Positions 57,974 through 64,000 of a stretch of 64,000 nucleotides of DNA are shown one piece after another (the stretch's first letter is position 1; each line of letters starts with the position of its first letter). A program made the translations under genes and the position numbers. The notes below the pieces were generated by a model, which was not told where the DNA came from, did no database searches, and saw nothing but the letters and a program-made list of their open reading frames with translations. This DNA is from WTFV01 sp965203525. GTDB lineage: Bacteria > Acidobacteriota > Vicinamibacteria > Vicinamibacterales > UBA8438. Location: positions 744,001 through 808,000 of the forward strand of contig OZ241898.1 in the NCBI GenBank assembly GCA_965203525.1, written 5' to 3'.

Positions 57974-59536
57974 ATGGGCCGTACACGCTGCCTGGGAGCA
58001 TGGTTCGCGGTCGTGCTGTGCGGCGTCGTGCCGTCGTCGGCCGCCGGCGCCGACGCGCCGTTGGCCGACGCGGTGGAGCGGCGGGACCGCGTCGCCGTCG
58101 GCCACCTGCTGCGGGCGTCGATCGACGTCAATGCGCGGCAGGTGGACGGCATGACGGCGCTGCACTGGGCCGCGTACCACGACGACGCGGCGCTCGCCGG
58201 ACGGCTCGTGGGGGCGGGCGCCGACGTCCGCGCGGCGAACCGGTACGGCGTGACGCCGCTGTCGCTGGCGGCCGAGAACGCCAACATCGCGCTGGTCGAG
58301 CGCCTCCTGGAGGCCGGCGCGGACCCGAACACGACGCTGCCGGGCGGCGAGACGGTGCTGATGACGGCGGCGCGGAGCGGCCGGGTCGGCGCGGTCCGCG
58401 CTCTCGTCGCGGCCGGCGCCGACGTCGAGGCGCGGGAGCCGGCGCGCGGACAGACCGCCCTGATGTGGGCGGCGGCCGAGGGCCACGTCGACGTGGTGGA
58501 GATGCTCGTCGAGGTCGGGGCGGACTTCCGCGCGCCGCTCGACTCCGGGTTCACCCCGTTCCTGTTCGCCGTCCGCGAGGGACGCCTGGGCGTCGTGCGG
58601 ACGCTGCTGCGCGCCGGCGTCGACGTCAACCGCGCCGTCGGCGAGGTGGTCCGCCGCGAGCGGCAGTACCGCACCGGCCGGCCGTTGCGCGCCGGCACGA
58701 CGCCGCTGATGGTGGCGGTCACCAACGCGCACTGGGACGTCGCCGCGGCGCTGCTCGACGCGGGCGCCGATCCCGACGCCGCCGGTCCCGGGCATACCGC
58801 GCTGCACCTCGTTCCGCGGGTCCGCAAGCCGGGGGGCGGGGACAACGATCCGGCGCCGTACGGCTCCGGCCGCGCGTCGAGTCTCGATCTCGTCCGCCGG
58901 CTCGCCGGGCACGGGGCCGATCTGGACGCCCGGATGACGGCGCGGCGCAACCTGAACAACACCCGGCACCACGAGGCCGGTTCGACGCCGTTCATGCTGG
59001 CGGCGCTGGTCGCCGACGCCGAGCTGATGCGGACGCTGGCCGATCTCGGCGCCGACCCGCTGGCGCAGAACGACGAGTTCAGCACGCCGCTGATGGCCGC
59101 GGCCGGGCTCGGCACCCGCTCGCCGGGCGAGGACGCCGGCACCGAGGAAGAAGTGCTCGAGGCGGTGCGGCTGGCCCTCGAGCTGGGAGCCGACGTCAAC
59201 GCCGTCGACGACAACGGCGAGACGGCGATGCACGGTGCCGCGTACAAGAACCTCCCGCGGGTGGTCGAGTTCCTGGCCGCCGCCGGCGCCCGGATCGACG
59301 TCTGGAACGAGGAGAACCGCTACGGCTGGACGCCTCTGACCATCGCCCGCGGCTACCGGTTCGGCAACTTCAAGCCGTCGCCGCCGACCGTCGCCGCACT
59401 CGAGCGGGTGTTGCGCGACGCCGGCGTCACGCCGGCGCCCGAGGACGACGCGCAGGGCGTCGACATCTACGCGCCGCGGACGCCGCCGCCGGCCCCGGCG
59501 CCCCCGCCGCCTCCCGTTGCCGCGCCGCCGCGCTGA
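57974..59536 (+). CDS. Secreted ankyrin-repeat protein
   Basis: A 520-residue protein with a signal peptide (GAWFAVVLCGVVPSSAAGA) and about ten ankyrin repeats, shown by units such as DGMTALHWAAYHDDAALA, YGVTPLSLAAENANIALV, GQTALMWAAAEGHVDVVE and NGETAMHGAAYKNLPRVV. Ankyrin stacks bind partner proteins. The gene follows DUF1592-DUF1552, an arrangement found in Acidobacteria, which suggests it scaffolds those proteins. The C terminus is Pro-rich (PPPAPAPPPPPVAAPP), an EF-P-dependent motif. ATG 57974 gives a clean signal peptide. Confidence 0.88.
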   Translation: MGRTRCLGAWFAVVLCGVVPSSAAGADAPLADAVERRDRVAVGHLLRASIDVNARQVDGMTALHWAAYHDDAALAGRLVGAGADVRAANRYGVTPLSLAAENANIALVERLLEAGADPNTTLPGGETVLMTAARSGRVGAVRALVAAGADVEAREPARGQTALMWAAAEGHVDVVEMLVEVGADFRAPLDSGFTPFLFAVREGRLGVVRTLLRAGVDVNRAVGEVVRRERQYRTGRPLRAGTTPLMVAVTNAHWDVAAALLDAGADPDAAGPGHTALHLVPRVRKPGGGDNDPAPYGSGRASSLDLVRRLAGHGADLDARMTARRNLNNTRHHEAGSTPFMLAALVADAELMRTLADLGADPLAQNDEFSTPLMAAAGLGTRSPGEDAGTEEEVLEAVRLALELGADVNAVDDNGETAMHGAAYKNLPRVVEFLAAAGARIDVWNEENRYGWTPLTIARGYRFGNFKPSPPTVAALERVLRDAGVTPAPEDDAQGVDIYAPRTPPPAPAPPPPPVAAPPR

Positions 59537-59557
59537 GCCGGACACCGAGTCGGGCGT

Positions 59558-60766
59558 TTGAACGTGGCGGGCGATTACGCATTCGAGCTCTTTCCGGAAT
59601 TCGCCGGCAGCGTTCCGTCCGTCCAGGAAGGCGTATTGCCTTCGCAGGACATAGAGAAGCTCATCCGGGCGGGACGGATACACGCGAGCGAGCCGGTCGG
59701 AAAGCGGCAGATTCAGCCTGCCAGCCTCGACCTGCGGCTCGGGCCCGTCGCCTACCGGCTGCAGGCGAGCTTCCTGCCCGGGCGGGAATCGACGGTTCGG
59801 CGCAAGCTCGCCGGCCTGTCGATGGCCGAACTGGACTTGTCGCATCCGACCCTGCTGGAGAAAGGCTGCGTGTACCTCGCGCCGCTGATGGAGGAGTTGC
59901 GGCTTCCCGGCGAGCTGGAAGCGAAAGCGAACCCCAAGAGCACCACCGGGCGGCTGGACCTGTTCACGCGCCTGATCACCGACTACGGCGCGGAGTTCGA
60001 GCGCGTGCCGAAGGGCTATTCGGGTCCGCTCTACGTGGAGATCGTGCCCCGGACCTTTTCCGTGATCGTCCATCCGGGCCTGAGCCTGTCGCAGCTTCGC
60101 TTCATCCGGAAACGTGCGCCGTCGTCCGACTCGCACCTGCGGGATCTGGACAAGGAAGAGGGGCTCGTCTTTCTCGACGAGACGAACCCCGGCACGGCGC
60201 TGATTCGGGACGGTCTCAACGTCTCGGTCAGACTGCGGGGCGACCGGGACGCGGAGGTCGTCGCCTACAGGGGCAAGAAGAACACGCCGCTGGTCGATCT
60301 GAAGAAGGTCGACTTCTACGAGATCGACCAGTTCTGGGATGCGATTCCGAGTCGTCCGGACGGCCGGCTGATACTCGATCCGGGCGACTTCTACATACTC
60401 GCCTCTCGCGAGCGGGTGCGCGTCCCGCCGCAATGCGCCGCCGAGATGGTGCCGTTCGATCCGGCCGTCGGCGAATTCCGGATCCACTACGCCGGTTTCT
60501 TCGATCCGGGGTTCGGATACGGCGACAGCAACATCACCGGCACGCGCGCCGTCCTGGAGGTCCGGGCGCACGAGACGCCGTTCGTGATCGAGCACGGCCA
60601 GGTCGTCGGCCGCCTCGAGTACAGCCGCGTGCTCGACCTGCCGGAGAAGATCTACGGCGCCTCGATCGGCTCGTCCTACCAGCGCCAGGAACTGGCGCTC
60701 AGTAAGCAGTTTCGGCGCTCACCGAACCCCGCCGGCCCCGAGGGCGGGCGCCTGCGTCGTACCTGA
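59558..60766 (+). CDS. dCTP deaminase-family protein with two DCD-like halves
   Basis: A 402-residue protein with tandem dUTPase/dCTP-deaminase folds. The first has QPASLDLRLGPVAYRLQ and ANPKSTTGRLDLFTRL; the second has VPFDPAVGEFRIHYAGFFDPGFGYG and the end VIEHGQVVGRLEYSR. This matches the longer 2'-deoxycytidine 5'-triphosphate deaminase group, which lowers dCTP and supplies dUTP. Double-fold versions are known in proteobacteria. TTG 59558 is the apparent start; GTG 59564 is also possible. Its neighbours suggest no pathway. Confidence 0.82.
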   Translation: MNVAGDYAFELFPEFAGSVPSVQEGVLPSQDIEKLIRAGRIHASEPVGKRQIQPASLDLRLGPVAYRLQASFLPGRESTVRRKLAGLSMAELDLSHPTLLEKGCVYLAPLMEELRLPGELEAKANPKSTTGRLDLFTRLITDYGAEFERVPKGYSGPLYVEIVPRTFSVIVHPGLSLSQLRFIRKRAPSSDSHLRDLDKEEGLVFLDETNPGTALIRDGLNVSVRLRGDRDAEVVAYRGKKNTPLVDLKKVDFYEIDQFWDAIPSRPDGRLILDPGDFYILASRERVRVPPQCAAEMVPFDPAVGEFRIHYAGFFDPGFGYGDSNITGTRAVLEVRAHETPFVIEHGQVVGRLEYSRVLDLPEKIYGASIGSSYQRQELALSKQFRRSPNPAGPEGGRLRRT

Positions 60767-60822
60767 AGCAGCGCTGCCGGCGCCGACGCCGCGCCCGGCG
60801 GTCGGTGGTTTGGCCGCGCCCG

Positions 60823-61161
60823 TCAGTACTCGACGATGGCGCCCAGATCGTGGTTCTCGATCTGACGGCGGATCACCTCGCTGGAGACGTCGAACTCGCG
60901 GGCCAGGTCGTCGGTTCGTTTCGGCTCCACTGGTGAATCGCCGGCCAGCCGCGCGCGCAGGGCGTCGGCGGGAGCGAGGAACTCGGCGGCGAACGCGCGG
61001 GACTGCGCCTGCCGGTCGGTGGACAGGGAACTGAGCAGACCCGGACCGGGCGAGGCGCGGGCCAGATAGTCGCCCAGGGCGCGCGCCATCAGGAACCGCG
61101 TGCCCGCCGGTCCCCGCGGTCGAATCGAAAGCGAACGCTCATGCTTGCCGCAAGTCGACAC
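60823..61161 (-). pseudogene. C-terminal fragment of an ImmA/IrrE-type metalloprotease/regulator
   Basis: A minus-strand ORF carries RFLMARALGDYLARAS, DRQAQSRAFAAEFLAPADAL and DDLAREFDVSSEVIRRQIEN, the pattern seen after the metalloprotease core in ImmA/IrrE proteins. The HExxH zinc site and the N-terminal helix-turn-helix that should precede it are absent. The first ~20 residues (from GTG 61161) look unrelated. It is best read as a broken gene, perhaps residue of a phage or toxin-antitoxin locus. A short regulatory protein made from the C-terminal part is less likely. Confidence 0.65.
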
Positions 61162-61239
61162 CGTCGGGCGGCGCCTGAACCTTGCGCGCCTTCGGGTTGT
61201 CGCGCTGGAATGCCGGTCGCTTCACGACGCTTCGCGCAT

Positions 61240-61245
61240 TATAGT
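61240..61245 (+). promoter_or_regulatory. Probable -10 box for the metalloprotease gene
   Basis: TATAGT lies 51 bases before ATG 61297, within the spacer that also separates the divergent IrrE fragment. Adjacent GGGAGCGCGGGG gives no clear Shine-Dalgarno. No -35 is obvious. Confidence 0.45.
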
Positions 61246-61296
61246 TTGGGAGCGCGGGGGCGTCGCCTCCGCGAATCCCGGTGCGGGCGTGATCCC

Positions 61297-61941
61297 ATGC
61301 GAACATTCCTGCCGGCGGGGGTTGCCGCCGTCGCCTTGGCGTCGGCGTTGCTCGGGACGCCGGCCGCGGCGGCGGACCGGTCCGTGCTCGTGCTGACCCC
61401 GTCGGCTGACGACGGCCGCCTCGAACCGGCGCGCGAGGCGATCGCGTTCTGGAACGACCGGCTGAAGGAGGTCGGGGTCGAAACCCGTCTGGCCGGGCCG
61501 CGGGTGGTCGTGGCGTCGCCCGTCACGCGCACGCTGGAGAACTACGCGCGCGACGTCGCGCAACGCGGCGTCCGGCTGCCGGGCGGGGAGGCGGAGCCGG
61601 ACGCGCCGGAAGAGCTGACGGCTCTCGACGCCGACGTCGTCGTGCTGCTGTCGCGCCAGGACGTCCTGTCGTACGCGTGGCCGCTGCCGCGCGTCGATCC
61701 GCCGCGCTACCTCGTGGTGATACGCCGGGTGCGGGGTCCCGACCGCGGCGACCCGATGGTGAGCCGCCACGTCGTCGCCCACGAGCTGGGCCATGCGCTT
61801 GGGCTGTTGCACAACGATTCGCCGCACACGCTCATGTGCGGACCGTGCCAGCCGCTCGCGTCCGAGCCGGACGAGACCGGCTTTCTCCCGCTGACCCGCG
61901 CCGAGCGCGCGCGTCTGGCCGCGCTCCACGGGCGGCCGTAG
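61297..61941 (+). CDS. Secreted metzincin-like zinc metalloprotease
   Basis: A 214-residue protein with a signal peptide (TFLPAGVAAVALASALLG) and the zinc motif HELGHALGLLH (HExxHxxGxxH) at about residues 164-174, followed by NDSPHTLMCGPCQP, the 'Met-turn' region of matrixin-like metzincins. The catalytic Glu and three His are present, so it should be active. The two Cys after the motif may form a disulfide. There is no clear partner gene. Confidence 0.85.
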   Translation: MRTFLPAGVAAVALASALLGTPAAAADRSVLVLTPSADDGRLEPAREAIAFWNDRLKEVGVETRLAGPRVVVASPVTRTLENYARDVAQRGVRLPGGEAEPDAPEELTALDADVVVLLSRQDVLSYAWPLPRVDPPRYLVVIRRVRGPDRGDPMVSRHVVAHELGHALGLLHNDSPHTLMCGPCQPLASEPDETGFLPLTRAERARLAALHGRP

Positions 61942-62102
61942 CCCGTCGCGGCCCGGCCACGCCGTCCAGCCGTCGGGCCGCCGGCCGCGCTCCACGGGGC
62001 GACCGTAGCCCGCCGCGGGAACTGCCTTCACTTCGCATCGAATCGGGAGTCCTGAAGATCCCCGCTCCTTGGTTCCGCGCCAGCATGTGCGCCATGACCA
62101 TG

Positions 62103-62135
62103 ATGCTCATGAGCATGTTACTCGTGAGAATGTTT
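62103..62135 (+). promoter_or_regulatory. Operator-like palindrome and tandem 15-mers before the DUF234 ATPase
   Basis: ATGCTCATGAGCAT at 62103-62116 is a perfect 14-base palindrome. Two nearly identical 15-mers stand head to tail: CTCATGAGCATGTTA (62106-62120) and CTCGTGAGAATGTTT (62121-62135). They lie just upstream of TATCGT (62141-62146), which ends nine bases before ATG 62156. The AT-richness contrasts with the surroundings. This looks like binding for a repressor or activator. Confidence 0.55.
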
Positions 62136-62155
62136 CATGCTATCGTGGGGGCGCG

Positions 62156-63508
62156 ATGGCCCGCTTCGTCAACCGTTCGAGCGAGCTCGCCCTCCTCGAG
62201 CGGATCGCCGCGTCCGACCGCCGGGAGCTGCTCGTCGTCTACGGACGGCGGCGGCTCGGAAAAACGGCCCTGCTCCGCCGATTCGCCGCCGGGCGGCGGC
62301 TGGCGTTCTTTTCGTGCCCGCTGAGCTCGGAGCAGGAGGCGCTACGCCTCTTCACGCGCGAGCTGGCGCGGACGTTCGACGATCCGCTGCTGGCCCGCGC
62401 CCGTTTCTCCGGCTGGCGCGAAGCCGTCGAGTACGCGCTCGACAAGTGCGACCGGGAGCGGATGCCCCTGGTGCTGGACGAGCTGCCCTACCTGCAGCGG
62501 AGCGTGCCGGGCGTCGACTCGCTGCTGCAGCATGCCTGGGACGCGCACGACGGCGCGGTCAAGCTGCTCCTCACCGGATCGTCCTTTTCCGTGATGGACG
62601 CCGCGGTGGCGGATCCGCGGGCGCCGCTCTACGGGCGTCGAACGGCGCAACTGGAGGTGCGGCCGATGTCGTTCGCCGAGACGTCGGAGTTCCATCCGGG
62701 CTGGTCGTTCGCGCAGCGGGCCGTCGCCTACGGCGTCTTCGGCGGCGTTCCCGCCTACGCGGAGCAGGTCGCGCGGCACGCATCGCCGGCCGACGCGATC
62801 CACGCCCTCGCCCTGTCGCCCGCGGGAGCGCTGTACACGGAGCCCGAGTTCCTGGTCCGGGAAGAGTTGCGGGACCCCGGCGCCTACTTTTCGATTCTGC
62901 ACAGCCTGGCGTCCGGCGTCACGCGGCCGAACGAGATCGCCCGGGACGCCGGAGTCGCGGGTCCGAGCGTCGGCAAGTACCTCGACGTGCTGCGCCGGAT
63001 GCGCATCGTCGGCCGGGAAGTGCCCGTGACCGAGACGAGACCCGAACGGTCGCGCAGGAGCATCTACCGGCTGGCCGATTCCTTCCTGCGTTTCTGGTTC
63101 CGGTACGTGTACCCGAACCGCTCGGCGCTCGAAGCGGGCGGCAGCCGGCAGGTGCTCGACGGGGTCGTGCTCGGCGACCTCGACACCTTCATGGGAGCGC
63201 CGTACGAGGAGATCTGCCGCCAGCATCTGATCGCCGACGGCGCGCGCCTGCTCGGCTGGCAGCCGTTGCGGATCGGCCGCTACTGGGATGCGGGAACCGA
63301 GATCGATCTGATCGCCGTCGATGCCGCCGGGGAACGCGCGGCCTTCGTCGAGTGCAAGTGGGGGCGCAACGTCGACGTGCGGCGGGTCGTCCGCCGGCTG
63401 CGGGAGAAGGCCCGCGCGGTCGGGCGGTTCGCGGCCGCGTCACACCGGTACCTCGTCATCAGCCGCACCGCCGGCGTCAGCGACGAACACCACGTCCGCC
63501 TCGCGTGA
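62156..63508 (+). CDS. AAA ATPase with DUF234-type C-terminal domain
   Basis: A 450-residue ATP-binding protein. It has a Walker A VYGRRRLGKTALLRRF near residue 28, Walker B MPLVLDELPYL, and LLTGSSFSVMDA typical of archaeal-type ATPases. The C terminus holds a winged-helix-like segment (GVAGPSVGKYLDVLRRMRI) and a DUF234 nuclease-like end (GTEIDLIAVDAAGERAAFVECKWG). The ExK-type residues of the PD-(D/E)xK fold seem present, so it may cut DNA. It sits behind repeated operator-like DNA. The role is unknown; mobile or defence functions are possible. Confidence 0.8.
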   Translation: MARFVNRSSELALLERIAASDRRELLVVYGRRRLGKTALLRRFAAGRRLAFFSCPLSSEQEALRLFTRELARTFDDPLLARARFSGWREAVEYALDKCDRERMPLVLDELPYLQRSVPGVDSLLQHAWDAHDGAVKLLLTGSSFSVMDAAVADPRAPLYGRRTAQLEVRPMSFAETSEFHPGWSFAQRAVAYGVFGGVPAYAEQVARHASPADAIHALALSPAGALYTEPEFLVREELRDPGAYFSILHSLASGVTRPNEIARDAGVAGPSVGKYLDVLRRMRIVGREVPVTETRPERSRRSIYRLADSFLRFWFRYVYPNRSALEAGGSRQVLDGVVLGDLDTFMGAPYEEICRQHLIADGARLLGWQPLRIGRYWDAGTEIDLIAVDAAGERAAFVECKWGRNVDVRRVVRRLREKARAVGRFAAASHRYLVISRTAGVSDEHHVRLA

Positions 63509-63522
63509 TCCCGGCGCTCCCC

Positions 63523-63635
63523 GGCGCCCGGACGTCCTGAACTTCGACCGCGGTTCATCCGGAATGGGGGAGCGATATGACTGCCGCATCGATGCGGGCG
63601 CCCGGACGTCCTGAACTTCGACCGCGGTTCATCCG
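63523..63635 (+). repeat. 39-bp direct repeat, period 74
   Basis: Segments 63523-63561 and 63597-63635 are identical across 39 bases (starting GGCGCCCGGACG and ending TTCATCCG). They lie between the DUF234 ATPase and the next exported protein. The nearly perfect identity suggests recent duplication. Confidence 0.85.
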
Positions 63636-63707
63636 TCTACCGTGACGTGGGCCGCACGAAGACGCGCACTTCCGCGCGTCGTCGGCCGTGCGGCCGGGAG
63701 GAAGCCC

Positions 63708-64000
63708 ATGTCGATTCGCGCATCGTGGTCCGTGCTCGCAGTGTGGTCCGTACTCGCCGTCGCCGGTCCGTTGTTCGCCGGCGCCGCCGCCGCGCAGGAT
63801 GCCGGCCCCCAGCCGTGGCTCCACGTGCGGATCACCGGCGACGGCGACGGTTCCGAGAACGTGCGCGTCAACGTGCCGCTGTCGGCGGCCGAGCCGCTGC
63901 TCGGTCTGGTGCCGCACCGCGTTTCGTCGGACGGTCGACTCCGTCTGGCCGGCCGGAAGATGCCGATCAACGTGGCTGCCGTGCGGGACCTCTGGCAGGC
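63708..64000 (+). CDS. Exported protein, 5' part only, function unknown
   Basis: The gene begins at ATG 63708, after GGGAGGAAGCCC, and runs off the right edge; about 97 codons are visible. A signal peptide is clear (VLAVWSVLAVAGPLFAGAA), with a duplicated WSVLAV. The mature part reads WLHVRITGDGDG, then ENVRVNVPLSAAEPLLGLVP, a pattern seen in hypothetical proteins of this bacterial group. No known function. Confidence 0.75.
   Translation, partial: MSIRASWSVLAVWSVLAVAGPLFAGAAAAQDAGPQPWLHVRITGDGDGSENVRVNVPLSAAEPLLGLVPHRVSSDGRLRLAGRKMPINVAAVRDLWQ

Overview
The window is chromosomal DNA from a very GC-rich Gram-negative bacterium. It has outer-membrane biogenesis genes (BamA, Skp/OmpH, Lol transporter, lipid A enzymes), Hfq, and menaquinone made by the futalosine route. 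It also has secreted DUF1592, DUF1552 and ankyrin proteins, and a PQQ dehydrogenase plus a cytochrome/Vgb-propeller pair. This mix resembles Acidobacteriota, perhaps the Vicinamibacteria side. The assignment is inference from gene content, since no rRNA is present.

Layout. 1-7.4 kb: 3' end of ribH, a NusB with a large extra N-terminal domain, lysS, the lolC/E-lolD lipoprotein exporter and clpC. 7.5-13.3 kb: envelope genes bamA, ompH/skp, a fused fabZ-lpxA and lpxI. 13.2-20.7 kb: a tightly overlapping menaquinone operon: Gfo/Idh/MocA oxidoreductase, an MqnE-like protein without the radical-SAM cysteines, mqnA, mqnC, aminofutalosine deaminase, a UbiA-type prenyltransferase, ubiX and ubiE/menG. 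20.7-24.3 kb: tonB-like gene, a 26-codon membrane peptide ORF, miaA, hfq, dGTPase. 24.2-29.3 kb: fatty acid cluster DUF177-rpmF-plsX-fabD-fabG-acpP-fabF, with fabF broken by a one-base frameshift. 29.4-33.5 kb: etfBA, ETF-quinone oxidoreductase and a DUF374 acyltransferase.

33.5-37.0 kb is the most disturbed stretch. It holds an IS3-type remnant sitting in an AAA ATPase gene, two full copies and one partial copy of a ~157-bp terminal-inverted-repeat (MITE-like) element, larA and tRNA-Thr(CGT). 37.0-46.9 kb: uvrA, mpg, a short tandem repeat, efp, two membrane protein genes, a CDP-alcohol phosphotransferase with a small partner on the minus strand, and uvrC.

46.9-64 kb is accessory and secretome-rich. 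It has a minus-strand pair of secreted cytochrome proteins, a lipoprotein propeller plus AlgJ/AlgX-like protein, DUF1592-DUF1552-ankyrin genes, a two-domain dCTP deaminase-like protein, a truncated IrrE-like gene, a secreted metalloprotease, a DUF234-type ATPase behind repeated operator-like sequence, and the start of another exported protein.

Many genes overlap by 4 bases (ATGA/GTGA/TTGA), suggesting translational coupling. Several leading genes have a TAnnnT -10-like box only 6-15 bases before the start codon, suggesting leaderless or nearly leaderless transcripts. The best candidates for new biology are the cysteine-free MqnE-like protein inside the menaquinone operon, the FabZ-LpxA fusion, the NusB fusion and the MITE-like family.
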